From an uncultured Actinomycetes bacterium (GTDB lineage: Bacteria; Actinomycetota; Coriobacteriia; Coriobacteriales; RUG844): DNA of 19,874 bases. This document shows, one piece after another, positions 7,874 to 15,577 of the stretch. Location: NCBI GenBank assembly GCA_900313875.1, contig OMSY01000093.1, positions 1-19,874 of the forward strand, given 5' to 3'. Positions within the stretch are counted from its first letter, which is position 1, and each line of letters starts with the position of its first letter. Made by a program: the position numbers and the translations under genes. The notes beneath the pieces were generated by a model. It saw nothing but the letters and a program-made list of their open reading frames with translations, was not told the origin of the DNA and did not search any database.

Positions 7874-7909
7874 ATCCTAATCTTCCATCGGATTAAGTCA
7901 ATACTTAAT
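7874..7909 (-). promoter_or_regulatory. Promoter and putative ArsR operator
   Basis: On the minus strand TTGACT (7896-7901) and TAGGAT (7874-7879) with a 16-nt spacer form a reasonable promoter for the ArsR gene. ATTAAGT-CAAT-ACTTAAT (7892-7909) is a perfect 7-bp-arm inverted repeat overlapping the -35. A second, weaker repeat TAATC/GATTA (7878-7882, 7891-7895) spans the spacer. AT-rich dyads at promoters are typical ArsR targets. Confidence 0.55.
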
Positions 7910-7953
7910 TAAAAGCATCATCATGAATGGGGTGTCCGAAGAGGGGAGGGGGT

Positions 7954-8012
7954 GACGGGGTACGCTGCAGGATGGGAAGGGCTATTGTGGTCATCGTGCA
8001 CCATACCCCGTC
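7954..8012. repeat. Long-loop inverted repeat upstream of the tRNA gene
   Basis: GACGGGGTA (7954-7962) pairs perfectly with TACCCCGTC (8004-8012) across a 41-nt loop, followed by GCTTTTGGG on the plus strand. No protein gene ends here. It sits just upstream of the tRNA -10. I cannot tell whether it is a terminator, part of a small RNA, or chance. Confidence 0.3.
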
Positions 8013-8022
8013 GCTTTTGGGT

Positions 8023-8028
8023 TAGAAT
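8023..8028 (+). promoter_or_regulatory. Candidate -10 element for tRNA-Arg
   Basis: TAGAAT at 8023-8028 lies 31 nt before the mature tRNA 5' end. No good -35 hexamer is present at 16-18 nt spacing. Confidence 0.4.
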
Positions 8029-8060
8029 CATACAGACGCAGGTGAGCCTACGTCTGTATG
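8029..8060 (+). repeat. Perfect hairpin abutting the tRNA-Arg 5' end
   Basis: CATACAGACG (8029-8038) is the exact reverse complement of CGTCTGTATG (8051-8060). Inside it, AGG/CCT pair around a TGAG loop after one C-A mismatch. The last base of the right arm is G1 of the tRNA. The dyad starts directly after the candidate -10. Confidence 0.7.
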
Positions 8061-8135
8061 CGCCCGTGGCTCAACGGATAGAGCACTGGACTTCTAATCC
8101 GGCGGTTGAGGGTTCGAATCCCCCCGGGCGCGCCA
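8060..8135 (+). tRNA. tRNA-Arg (anticodon TCT)
   Basis: A full cloverleaf can be drawn. The acceptor GCGCCCG (8060-8066) pairs with CGGGCGC (8125-8131), with discriminator G and encoded CCA (8133-8135). The D stem is GCTC/GAGC. The anticodon stem is CTGGA/TCCGG with loop CTTCTAA, putting anticodon TCT at 8093-8095. The T arm contains GGTTCGAATCC. It reads AGA and probably AGG arginine codons, rare in this GC-rich sequence. No second copy of its 3' end, as an integrated element would leave, is seen in the window. Confidence 0.97.
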
Positions 8136-8143
8136 GGAAACCG

Positions 8144-8174
8144 CAGGTCGGGGGCTTGTCCAGCCTCCGGCCTG
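8144..8174 (+). terminator. Putative tRNA-Arg terminator
   Basis: A 12-bp RNA stem allowing G-U pairs: 8144-8155 with 8163-8174, loop TTGTCCA. It is enclosed by AAACCGC (8138-8144) and GCGGTTT (8186-8192), which could pair as an outer stem. The tract after the stem is CTTGCTTTC, moderately T-rich. Confidence 0.45.
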
Positions 8175-8262
8175 CTTGCTTTCGGGCGGTTTGCCGGATG
8201 TTTAGGCGGACATGCGTCGTCTGAACCGTGCATTGGCGGACGTTCACGAGGAAGGAACGGTT

Positions 8263-8787
8263 ATGAGGAAGGGACTGGCTGCGGTACTGGTCGCAGCGAC
8301 GATCGTCATGGGCATCGCCCTCGTCGGATGCAGCAAGATCAACCAGAATCTCGACAAGACGGTCGAGTTCGATGGATTCACGATCCAGGTGAGCAGTGAT
8401 TGGGAACTCAAGGAGGGTGCCGGCGACGTGACCTTCTACTATCCGGAAGGAGAGGGCGGCGGGAACCCGTTCCTGACGATATCGACCGTCGATTTCGGGT
8501 TCGAGCCTGATGATGCCTTCAAGCAGGATGCCGTGAAGCTCAAGGACGCGCTGGACTATGGGATCACCTATGAGCAGCAGCAGGATGGGCTGATGGCGCG
8601 ACGTCCGTGCGTGAGCGCCCATACGTACATCCACAAGGGTGGGGACAATCCCATGGAGGGCAAGGCCGTCAGCTTCTGGCCGACACCGACGGGGCGGGCC
8701 ACCGTCGCGTTCTACATGCCGCAGAAGCAGTATCAGAAATACGAGTCCCTCATCGAGAGGACGCTTGATTCGATCACCGTGAAGTAG
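8263..8787 (+). CDS. Small predicted lipoprotein, unknown function
   Basis: A 174-residue secreted protein. The N-terminus has a short basic region (MRKG), a hydrophobic stretch and the lipobox LVGC, so Cys23 should be lipidated and the protein anchored to the outer face of the membrane. The mature part is beta-rich in appearance, beginning with a VEFDGFTIQVSSDWEL segment. Such small domains resemble the PsbP/Mog1-like fold seen in other Gram-positive lipoproteins, but this is only a resemblance by eye. The ATG at 8263 follows an AAGGAA site and begins the signal peptide; an ATG 17 codons earlier would place charged residues before it. It lies between the tRNA and the LTA-synthase-like gene, with a hairpin downstream. 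Confidence 0.85.
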   Translation: MRKGLAAVLVAATIVMGIALVGCSKINQNLDKTVEFDGFTIQVSSDWELKEGAGDVTFYYPEGEGGGNPFLTISTVDFGFEPDDAFKQDAVKLKDALDYGITYEQQQDGLMARRPCVSAHTYIHKGGDNPMEGKAVSFWPTPTGRATVAFYMPQKQYQKYESLIERTLDSITVK

Positions 8788-8818
8788 GGTGACAGGGTAG
8801 CGTCAGGCGGGCTGCATG

Positions 8819-8849
8819 ACCGGCACGGGGCGAGGTTGCCCGTGCCGGT
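8819..8849 (+). terminator. Hairpin between lipoprotein and LTA-synthase-like genes
   Basis: Perfect 11-bp stem ACCGGCACGGG (8819-8829) with CCCGTGCCGGT (8839-8849) and a 9-nt loop, 32 nt past the lipoprotein stop. No U-tract follows. It most likely ends the lipoprotein transcript, but it could attenuate expression of the next gene, which starts 37 nt later. Confidence 0.55.
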
Positions 8850-8886
8850 ACCGCTATCCGCTCCCGGGTTTGGAGGCATGGGCAAC

Positions 8887-10959
8887 ATGGGTTATTGGTT
8901 GCTGACATGCATCTTCTGTGCCGTCTTCATCGCGTTGCGCCTGTTCGCCGCACGACGTCTTGGGAGGATATCGCCTGTATCGAACATCCTCTTCGTCATC
9001 GCCGCGCTTCTCGCGCTCGTCCTCCCCGTCCTCGCTGCGAGGGGGGTCGTGCAGGTGGGCTTTCCAGGCTTGCTTGCCTTTGCATCCATGCAGCTCCTCG
9101 TCGCCGGTCTGATGCTCTGGCGTGCTCCAGTTTCGGAACGCCTGTCTGAGCTGATGCATCCGATCGTGCTCGAGGTCGGTCTCATCCTGATCGGCGTCAT
9201 CTGTGCGTTCATCGCGCTCGAGACCCCCTCGAACGCCGGTGGCCTCTTCGGCATCGCGCAGAACAGCCTCATGATCGAGCTCCTCTACCTGTCGTCTGTC
9301 CTGCTCGCGCTCTATCTCGTCTTCGGTCGCAATGGGGAGGCCCCCGCCTTCGCGATCATGTTCTTCGCCCTGTTCGGCCTGGCGGAGAAGTTCGTGATGG
9401 ATTTCAAGAATTCCGCGATCCTCCCCAGTGATTTCCTGTCCATCAAGACGGCTGCATCGGTTGCCGGTGGTTACGTGTACCAGCTCAATGGGGAGTGCAT
9501 CTTTGCCCTCTGCGTCGCGGCCTTCGGTTGCATCGCCGTGCTCCTCATCCCGCGCAAACCGTTCGGGTTGCGCAGCACCCTTCTGTCCGCCATCTGTGGT
9601 CTCATGGTCGCCCTGGTGGGGTTCCAGGTCTGGAACACGGGTGATTTCACGAAGTCCCCCGGTGTCCATATCGACCTGTGGTACTCGATGAACACCTACC
9701 GCGACAACGGAATCGTGACCTCCTTCCTGACCATCGCGCAGGAAAGCCGCGTGACCAGGCCGGATGGGTACGACCCCGAGGAGACGGATGCCATGGTCAA
9801 GACGCTCGCCGAGCGGTTCGAACGGAAACGGGATGAGGGCGACGCATCCGGTGTATCCGAGCCGGCAGGGGGGAGGAGCCTGCCGTCCATCGTGTGCATC
9901 ATGAACGAGAGCTATGCCGACCTCTCCATCTTCGAGGGGATGCATGCCGGATACGGGGGACCACGTTTCTTCAACGACATCGAGGACATGTTGCAGCAAG
10001 GTACGCTGTACGTGTCGGTCAAGGGTGGAGGCACCTGCAACGTCGAGTTCGAGTTCCTGACGGGATGCTCGCTTTCCTGCGTGCCTCCTGGTGCGTACCC
10101 GTACGTCTCGTACAACCTGTTCGGTGTGAGCAACCTCGTGCGTCAGCTTGGCGACCTGGGCTATCGGACCAGTGCGATCCATCCCAATCACGCCACCAAC
10201 TGGAACCGCAACATCGCCTATCGCCAGCTTGGGTTCGAGCGGTTCTATTCCATCGATGACTTCGATGGCGATACGGAGCTGATGCGGGACCTCGTTTCGG
10301 ACAGTGCCAGCTATGACAAGGTATGTGACCTGTTGCAGGCATCCGATGAACCCCAGTTCATCTTCGATGTGACGATGCAGAACCACAGCGGATACGAGAC
10401 GGGATTGCTTCCGGAATCGCAACTCATGAGCTATCCCATCGATGGCGAGAACGCCCCGCTGGTGGATGAGTACCTGTCCATCATCGAACAGTCCGACCAA
10501 GCGCTCATGGGGCTCATCGAGCGTCTCCGTGCGATGGATGAGCCCGTCGTGCTGGTCTTCTTCGGTGACCATCAGCCGTATTTCGTCGACACGTTCAACG
10601 ATGCATGGTTCGCCGACGAGGATGAGCTGGAACATCTCCTCCGTGTCCATCAGAGCAAGTATGCGATATGGGCGAACCATCCCGTCGACACCACGGAGAC
10701 CGGTATCATGAAGGATACGAGTGTGAACTACCTTGCATCTGACATGCTCGACTTCGCGGGTATCCCGCTGAGCGACTATCAGAAAGCCGAGCAGGAGATC
10801 GCGCATGATCTGCCGGTCATCAGTGGTATCGGATTGCAGGATGCAACGGGTGCCTGGTACGGTTTCGAGAGCGATGAGGTCTCGGATGCTGCCGTGCATG
10901 CCCGGTCCATATGGGACCTCTACCATCGCATCCAGTACCGCAAGGTGTTCGACTGGTGA
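8887..10959 (+). CDS. LTA-synthase-like polytopic transferase (sulfatase fold)
   Basis: Member of the LtaS/MdoB family (COG1368), alkaline-phosphatase-fold enzymes that move phosphoglycerol (or similar) groups onto cell-envelope glycans outside the membrane. About eight hydrophobic segments fill the first ~245 residues, more than the five of S. aureus LtaS. The catalytic domain follows from ~330. Its metal and catalytic residues match LtaS: Glu341 (MNES), the nucleophile Thr383 (GGGTCN) and Asp561-His562 (FGDHQP). I chose the ATG at 8887 (690 residues), 10 nt after GGAGG. An ATG at 8878 is only 1 nt from that site, and a TTG at 8836 sits inside the upstream hairpin. Substrate is unproven: lipoteichoic acid, a lipoglycan or a membrane glycan are all possible. 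Confidence 0.9.
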   Translation: MGYWLLTCIFCAVFIALRLFAARRLGRISPVSNILFVIAALLALVLPVLAARGVVQVGFPGLLAFASMQLLVAGLMLWRAPVSERLSELMHPIVLEVGLILIGVICAFIALETPSNAGGLFGIAQNSLMIELLYLSSVLLALYLVFGRNGEAPAFAIMFFALFGLAEKFVMDFKNSAILPSDFLSIKTAASVAGGYVYQLNGECIFALCVAAFGCIAVLLIPRKPFGLRSTLLSAICGLMVALVGFQVWNTGDFTKSPGVHIDLWYSMNTYRDNGIVTSFLTIAQESRVTRPDGYDPEETDAMVKTLAERFERKRDEGDASGVSEPAGGRSLPSIVCIMNESYADLSIFEGMHAGYGGPRFFNDIEDMLQQGTLYVSVKGGGTCNVEFEFLTGCSLSCVPPGAYPYVSYNLFGVSNLVRQLGDLGYRTSAIHPNHATNWNRNIAYRQLGFERFYSIDDFDGDTELMRDLVSDSASYDKVCDLLQASDEPQFIFDVTMQNHSGYETGLLPESQLMSYPIDGENAPLVDEYLSIIEQSDQALMGLIERLRAMDEPVVLVFFGDHQPYFVDTFNDAWFADEDELEHLLRVHQSKYAIWANHPVDTTETGIMKDTSVNYLASDMLDFAGIPLSDYQKAEQEIAHDLPVISGIGLQDATGAWYGFESDEVSDAAVHARSIWDLYHRIQYRKVFDW

Positions 10960-11045
10960 CAGGTGGCATGCTGGTCACGGGGAGGGGTGTGCCCTCTCGG
11001 GGAGCAGCGTGTCGTCAGCCCCTTGTCATCCCATCACCTGTCACC
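10955..11045. repeat. Inverted repeat bounding the convergent spacer
   Basis: GGTGACAGGTG (10955-10965, containing the LTA-synthase-like stop codon) is the exact reverse complement of CACCTGTCACC (11035-11045), which lies 6 nt from the HAD stop codon. The 69-nt interior contains only short GC stems (GAGGG/CCCTC). The gap probably holds a shared terminator for the two converging genes. Confidence 0.45.
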
Positions 11046-11051
11046 TGACGG

Positions 11052-11747
11052 TCAGCTGTTCCCTTCGTGCCCCCTGAGCTCTATCAGGGCGACGAGCTCC
11101 ACGACCTGTTCCGGGGACCCTGCGAGATAGGTTGCCGATTCAAGCTCCTCACGTGTCCCATACCCGTAGATGCATCCGATGCAGGGGAGGCCGTGCACAT
11201 GTGCGACCAGGATGTCCTTGTACCTGTCACCGATGATGATGTAGGGTCCTGCATGCTCCTGCCGGATGGTCTCGAAGATCCGTTCCTTGGGGATCCAGCC
11301 GAACTCCTCGGCATTGTAGAATCCCGACATCCAACGGTCGAGACCGAACGCCTTCCGCGCCGTCTCCTGATAGGGGGTCGCGCAGTTGCTGAGGAAGACC
11401 ATCTCGTGTCCGGTCTCCTTCAGCGCGTCGAGCATCCGGTCCGTGCCGGGGAACAGCCGACCGCTGCCGTCGGCGATGAGACGTCGCATCGCCGCTCCGA
11501 CGGCAGCGGCACCCCTGCTCGCCACCTCCCAGGGGATTTCCGGCACGAGCCTGCCCCAGGCCTCACGGGCGGTGAGCCCGATGTTTCCCGCGAGTTCTTC
11601 CCGTGTGAACGACCGTGGCCGGACCAGGCCCGCATCCACGAGGGTCTGGTATCCGCTCGGGAACGCCTGCCTGTATGTGTACATGCTGTCATGCAGGGTT
11701 CCGTCGAAATCGAACACGAGGGTCGAGGGGCTGCCCTTCAGTTCCAT
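11052..11747 (-). CDS. HAD-superfamily phosphatase in the riboflavin operon
   Basis: A 231-residue cytosolic phosphatase of the haloacid dehalogenase superfamily, Gph-like with a C1 cap. Motif I is DFDGTLHDS (nucleophile Asp13, general acid Asp15). Motif II is the Ser of FLSNC, motif III the Lys of PKER, and motif IV is GDRYKD. It starts 14 nt after the ribH stop on the same strand. The only in-frame ATG nearby besides 11747 lies inside ribH. It lacks a clear ribosome site, which fits translational coupling to ribH. From its place I infer that it may dephosphorylate 5-amino-6-(5-phosphoribitylamino)uracil, the step between RibD and RibH that no other gene here covers. Broad-specificity HADs do this in other bacteria. 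Confidence 0.88.
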   Translation of the reverse strand: MELKGSPSTLVFDFDGTLHDSMYTYRQAFPSGYQTLVDAGLVRPRSFTREELAGNIGLTAREAWGRLVPEIPWEVASRGAAAVGAAMRRLIADGSGRLFPGTDRMLDALKETGHEMVFLSNCATPYQETARKAFGLDRWMSGFYNAEEFGWIPKERIFETIRQEHAGPYIIIGDRYKDILVAHVHGLPCIGCIYGYGTREELESATYLAGSPEQVVELVALIELRGHEGNS

Positions 11748-11761
11748 GTCGGTACCGGCCG

Positions 11762-12229
11762 TCAGATCTGCTCGAGCACGTTGCAGAGCTCGATGGCACC
11801 GAGCGCGCATTCGGTGCCCTTGTTGCCGGCCTTGCTTCCCGCACGCTCGATAGCCTGCTCGATCGTGTCACAGGTGAGGACGCCCATCATGATGGGCAGT
11901 CCGGTCTTGAGGGAGGTCTGGGCGATTCCCTTCGAGACCTCGGCGCACACAACGTCATAATGGCTCGTGGCGCCGCGGATGACGGCACCGAGGCAGATGA
12001 TGGCATCGTATGCACCCGAGACGGCCATCGCCTGTGCGACCATGGGGATCTCGAAGGCACCGGGTACCCAAGCGACCGTGATGTCCTCCTCCGCCACATC
12101 ATGCCGTATGAGGGCATCGAGCGCCCCGTCGAGCAGCTTTCCGGTGATGAACTCGTTGAAGCGGGCGATGACGATGCCGATCTTGAGTCCCCTGTTCACG
12201 ACCTTGCCCTCGATGGTTCTGATTGCCAT
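11762..12229 (-). CDS. ribH: 6,7-dimethyl-8-ribityllumazine synthase
   Basis: Joins 5-amino-6-ribitylaminouracil with 3,4-dihydroxy-2-butanone 4-phosphate to give lumazine, the penultimate riboflavin step. It usually forms an icosahedral or pentameric shell. Family motifs are ARFNEFIT near residue 23, [21 protein letters not shown] with the catalytic His, and [13 protein letters not shown]. The 155-residue length is standard. The ATG at 12229 has GAAGGA 7 nt upstream and begins where the family does (MAIRTIEG); an ATG 11 codons earlier has no such support. It is 59 nt after ribBA and 14 nt before the HAD gene. Confidence 0.97.
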   Translation of the reverse strand: MAIRTIEGKVVNRGLKIGIVIARFNEFITGKLLDGALDALIRHDVAEEDITVAWVPGAFEIPMVAQAMAVSGAYDAIICLGAVIRGATSHYDVVCAEVSKGIAQTSLKTGLPIMMGVLTCDTIEQAIERAGSKAGNKGTECALGAIELCNVLEQI

Positions 12230-12288
12230 GTTCCCGTCCTTCCTCTCGCTGTCCGTTGTCATCGTGTTTCCAAGCGGCTGTCGGCTGG

Positions 12289-13506
12289 CTATCCTTGCTC
12301 TTCCCGCAGGATGGTCTTGAAGACATGCCCCATCTTCGACGCCTTCGTCGTGAGGTATGCGCGGTCATGCTCCTGCGGCTCGATCTCGATGGGGATACGC
12401 TCGACGATATCGAGGTTGAAGCCCGTCAGACCGTAGATCTTGTCAGGGTTGTTGGTGAGGAGCCGGATGCTCCTGCAACCCAGGTTGCGCAGGATCTGCG
12501 CACCGCTCCAGTACTCGCGCAGGTCAGCCTCGAACCCAAGGGCCTCGTTGGCCTCGACCGTGTCCAGGCCTTGCTCCTGCAGGGCATAGGCGCGGATCTT
12601 GTTCATGAGCCCGATGCCACGGCCCTCCTGTCGCATGTAAAGGAGGACACCACGGCCCTCCTGCTCTATCTGCATCATCGCCCTGTGGAGCTGGTCGCCG
12701 CAGTCGCAGCGGAGCGAGCCGAAGACGTCGCCGGTCAGGCATTCCGAATGGACGCGGCAAAGGACATCCCTCCCATCTCCGATCTCGCCCTTCACGAGGG
12801 CAAGGTGCTCCTCGCCCGTGATATCGTTCTCGAAACCATGGACGACGAAGTCCCCGTAACGCGTGGGGAGCTTCGCGACCGCTTTCTCCCTCATGTGGTT
12901 GTCGTGTGCGCGGCAGTAGTCCTGGATGGCCTTGATCGAGATGAAGCACAGGTTCCACTTCTCGGCCATCTGCGCGAGTTCCGTGGTCCGCATCATCGTG
13001 CCGTCCTCGCGCATCACCTCGCAGCAGAGCCCGCATTGCCGCATTCCCGCATGTCTCAGGAGGTCGACCGTCGCCTCGGTATGGCCTCCCCGTTCGAGGA
13101 CCCCGCCGGGGCGGGCGACGAGCGGGAACATGTGGCCGGGGCGACGGAAATCCTCCGGTCGCGCCCCGTCCTCGACGCATCTCATCGCGGTGACCGAGCG
13201 TTCGGCCGCGGAAATGCCCGTCGTCGTCGAGATATGGTCGACCGAGACGGTGAAGGCCGTCTCATGGCTGTCGGTGTTCTCGGAGACCATCTGCTGGAAG
13301 TTGAGCCGTTGCGCTATCTCCCTGCTCATCGGCATGCAGATGAGCCCCTTGGCATGGGTGGCCATGAAGTTCACGTTCGCCTGTGTCGCATGTTCCGCAG
13401 CGCAGATCAGGTCTCCCTCGTTCTCGCGGTCGGGATCATCGACCACGAGGATGAGGTGCCCTTGCTGCAACTCGGAGATCGCTTCCTGTACGGTGTTGAG
13501 TTTCAT
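12289..13506 (-). CDS. ribBA: Bifunctional DHBP synthase / GTP cyclohydrolase II
   Basis: Supplies both riboflavin precursors: 3,4-dihydroxy-2-butanone 4-phosphate from ribulose 5-phosphate, and the pyrimidine from GTP. The N-terminal RibB domain (1 to ~200) has the acidic metal site [10 protein letters not shown] (23-32) and [10 protein letters not shown] (140-149). The C-terminal RibA domain (~205-400) has the zinc cysteines Cys256, Cys267 and Cys269 ([18 protein letters not shown]), then RQEGRGIGL and TNNPDK. At 405 residues it is the normal fused length. GGAAGGGA precedes the ATG by about 9 nt. It follows ribE by 36 nt. Confidence 0.98.
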   Translation of the reverse strand: MKLNTVQEAISELQQGHLILVVDDPDRENEGDLICAAEHATQANVNFMATHAKGLICMPMSREIAQRLNFQQMVSENTDSHETAFTVSVDHISTTTGISAAERSVTAMRCVEDGARPEDFRRPGHMFPLVARPGGVLERGGHTEATVDLLRHAGMRQCGLCCEVMREDGTMMRTTELAQMAEKWNLCFISIKAIQDYCRAHDNHMREKAVAKLPTRYGDFVVHGFENDITGEEHLALVKGEIGDGRDVLCRVHSECLTGDVFGSLRCDCGDQLHRAMMQIEQEGRGVLLYMRQEGRGIGLMNKIRAYALQEQGLDTVEANEALGFEADLREYWSGAQILRNLGCRSIRLLTNNPDKIYGLTGFNLDIVERIPIEIEPQEHDRAYLTTKASKMGHVFKTILREEQG

Positions 13507-13542
13507 GTGGTGGTCCCTTCCGACTGCGATGCGGTATCGTGC

Positions 13543-14196
13543 TCAGAAGCCATGCTTCTCAAGGAATGCCATCGTGATGCCCCCCTCTTCCCGTGAGGAG
13601 GATTCACGAGGGACCTTCAGGAGTCGCTGGACGTATTTCCCCACGAGGTCGCATTCGATGTTGACGGTGTCACCGACGCGCTTTCCCACCAGTATCGTCC
13701 GCTGCGCGGTGTGGGGGATGAGCGAGACCTCGAAGGCGGCATCCTCCACCCGGGTAAGTGTCAGGCTGATGCCGTCGACCGCGACCGACCCCTGGTCGAC
13801 CATCAGCCGCGTCAGGGCAGGGGAGGTGTGGATGCGCATGCGTATGGCGTTGTCATCTTCCCTACGGGAGGCGACCGTCCCCGTGCCGTCGATGTGGCCC
13901 GTGACGAGATGACCGCCGAACCTGCCATCCGCGGGCATGGCGCGTTCGAGGTCGACCGGATCGCCGGATGACAGTGCGGAAAGATTCGATTTCGAGAGGG
14001 TCTGGGGCATGACGTCCGCCGTGAACGCATCCCGCTCCAGGGAAGTCACGGTCAGGCACACGCCGTTGGTGTTGATGCTGTCGCCGACCCGGGTGCCCTC
14101 GAGCACGGTCCGGGCGGCGATGGTGAGCGCGCATGAACGCGTTCCACGTACGATATGGCGGACCGTGCCGACCTCCTCGACTATTCCGGTGAACAT
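13543..14196 (-). CDS. ribE: Riboflavin synthase alpha chain
   Basis: Dismutates two molecules of dimethyl-ribityllumazine to riboflavin plus ribitylaminouracil. It shows two tandem lumazine-binding domains: the first begins MFTGIVEEVG and contains GVCLTV, the second begins near residue 98 with GHLVTGHIDGTG and contains GISLTL. The length is 217 residues. The ATG at 14196 is certain from the invariant MFTGI start and a GGAGGAAGGGG site. It lies 16 nt inside the end of ribD, so ribD and ribE overlap and are probably translationally coupled. A longer frame open upstream is only the ribD region read in another frame. Confidence 0.97.
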   Translation of the reverse strand: MFTGIVEEVGTVRHIVRGTRSCALTIAARTVLEGTRVGDSINTNGVCLTVTSLERDAFTADVMPQTLSKSNLSALSSGDPVDLERAMPADGRFGGHLVTGHIDGTGTVASRREDDNAIRMRIHTSPALTRLMVDQGSVAVDGISLTLTRVEDAAFEVSLIPHTAQRTILVGKRVGDTVNIECDLVGKYVQRLLKVPRESSSREEGGITMAFLEKHGF

Positions 14197-15317
14197 GTTC
14201 CGTCCCCTTCCTCCCCATGACGGTAGGTGATCTTCAGGTCCGATCCGATGAACTCGACGTTCGGTGTCCCGAGTCCTCTGGCGTCCACCATGCGTTCGAT
14301 GCCCATACCCTCCACCGGGGTCCTCGCCTCGGCCCCGCCGACGATCTTCGGGGCGAGGTAGACGATGGTCTCGTCGACCAGGCCTGTCTCGAACATGCTG
14401 GCGAGCAAGGTGCCACCCCCCTCGACGAGCAGGGAGTCGATTCCCCGTGACCCGAGCTCGGTGAGGAGCGCAACGAGGTCCACGTGACCCTCTTCGTCGG
14501 AAAGGCGGATGACCTCGGCGCCACATGCCTCGAGCTGGGAGCGCTTCCGCCCATCGGACGAGGTGGTGGCGATGAGAAGCGGGGTCTCCTCTGCCGTCTC
14601 CACGAGCTGACAGTCCATCGGTATGCGGAGCTGCGAGTCGCAGACGATGCGGAGGGGGTCCTGGGAGGCGACGCTCCGACGGCAGGTGAGCAGCGGGTCA
14701 TCGGCGAGCACCGTGCCGATGCCGACGCAGACCGCGGCGAGCCGATGGCGCAGCTCGTGCGCGTCGGCCCGCGCCTGTTGGGAGGTGACCCAGCGTGCAT
14801 CCCCGGTATGGCACGCTATCTTGCCATCCGCGCTCATGGCCCATTTGGCGACGACGAAGGGTCGTCCCGTGGTGATGAAGTGGAAGAAGATGGGGTTGAG
14901 CTCGTCGCATTCCCGACGGAGGAAATCCTCGACGACCTCGATGCCCGCGGCACGCAGCCTTGCGCTCCCCTGACCCGATACCAATGGGTTGGGGTCCCGG
15001 GAACCGATGACCACGCGTGCCACACCCGCCTCGATGATCGCATCGGTGCAGGGTGGCTGATGGCCGGTATGGTTGCAGGGCTCGAGCGTGACGTACAGGG
15101 TGGCGGCCTCTGGGTTCTCCGTGCAGCTTGCCAACGCGTTGCGTTCGGCATGTTCCTGTCCGAAGCGCTCGTGGCAACCGGTGCCGATGACACGGTCATC
15201 CTTCACGATGACCGCGCCCACGAGCGGGTTGGGGTTGGTCCAACCCGCGGCGGTCCGTGCCAGCTTGATGGCATGACGCATGTATCCGATGTCCGCGATC
15301 GTCTGCTGTCCGTCCAT
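14181..15317 (-). CDS. ribD: Bifunctional pyrimidine deaminase / reductase
   Basis: Carries out the second and third steps from GTP to riboflavin. The N-terminal deaminase has the zinc site His56-Ala-Glu58 and PCNHTGHQPPC (Cys81, Cys90). The NADPH-dependent reductase follows from about residue 155, with KWAMSADGKI, TVLADDPLLT and a late VEGGG. I placed the start at ATG 15317 (378 residues, normal for RibD); a GGGA stretch lies ~10 nt before it. Two ATGs at 15329 and 15332 have no ribosome site, and an open frame further upstream runs into the riboswitch and is not coding. First gene of the operon. Confidence 0.96.
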   Translation of the reverse strand: MDGQQTIADIGYMRHAIKLARTAAGWTNPNPLVGAVIVKDDRVIGTGCHERFGQEHAERNALASCTENPEAATLYVTLEPCNHTGHQPPCTDAIIEAGVARVVIGSRDPNPLVSGQGSARLRAAGIEVVEDFLRRECDELNPIFFHFITTGRPFVVAKWAMSADGKIACHTGDARWVTSQQARADAHELRHRLAAVCVGIGTVLADDPLLTCRRSVASQDPLRIVCDSQLRIPMDCQLVETAEETPLLIATTSSDGRKRSQLEACGAEVIRLSDEEGHVDLVALLTELGSRGIDSLLVEGGGTLLASMFETGLVDETIVYLAPKIVGGAEARTPVEGMGIERMVDARGLGTPNVEFIGSDLKITYRHGEEGDGTCSPE

Positions 15318-15367
15318 GCCCGTTCCCATCATATGGTCGAGAGGTGGCGGGGCGGGCGAACGAACGA

Positions 15368-15392
15368 AGCCCGCTCCGAATCTGAGCGGGCT
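15368..15392 (-). terminator. Riboswitch expression-platform terminator
   Basis: Perfect 9-bp stem AGCCCGCTC (15368-15376) with GAGCGGGCT (15384-15392) and a 7-nt loop, followed on the minus strand by TCGTTCGTTCG. It lies between the FMN aptamer and the ribD start codon, where FMN binding would favour early termination. A smaller hairpin GGCAG/CTGCC (15420-15434) sits between it and the aptamer and may take part in the switch. Confidence 0.8.
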
Positions 15393-15439
15393 GTGCGTGA
15401 AGACGACAAGGCCATGACAGGCAGCTTGGCTGCCATGAC

Positions 15440-15565
15440 TCCGTTCTTCCATCCGGACTATGACCGTTGGTCCCGGAATCGCACCGGGTCGACCTCCAAG
15501 GAGGCTCGCGGACTTCGGCTTCTGCCGTCACCGCCAGTGAGGACTTGCACCTCGCCCTGAACAGA
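15440..15565 (-). promoter_or_regulatory. FMN riboswitch (RFN element)
   Basis: Read on the minus strand, the conserved RFN blocks occur in order: TTCAGGGCGAGGTGCAA, CCTCACTGGCGGT, AGTCCGCGAGC, GACCCGGTGCGATTCCGG, ACCAACGGT and ATAGTCCGGATGGAAGA. P1 is TCTGTTC paired with GAACGGA (15559-15565 with 15440-15446). It sits between the rib promoter and a terminator hairpin, so FMN should shut off ribD-ribE-ribBA-ribH-HAD by transcription termination. Confidence 0.97.
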
Positions 15566-15577
15566 TATCGTGAGGCC

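Noticed and set aside
8060..8135. tRNA-Arg as an integration site for a mobile element
   Set aside because: No integrase and no second copy of the tRNA 3' end within the window; the flanking genes look ordinary.
8854..10926. 690-codon open frame antisense to the LTA-synthase-like gene
   Set aside because: Its translation is low-complexity, rich in Asp, Glu, His and Arg, with no domain I recognise. It mirrors a gene with clear motifs; such frames arise from GC-biased codon use.
12223..13596. Long plus-strand open frame across ribBA
   Set aside because: Antisense shadow of ribBA; no ribosome site or family features.
15318..15452. N-terminal extension of ribD into the leader
   Set aside because: It would translate the riboswitch terminator and the end of the aptamer; the family N-terminus begins after 15317.
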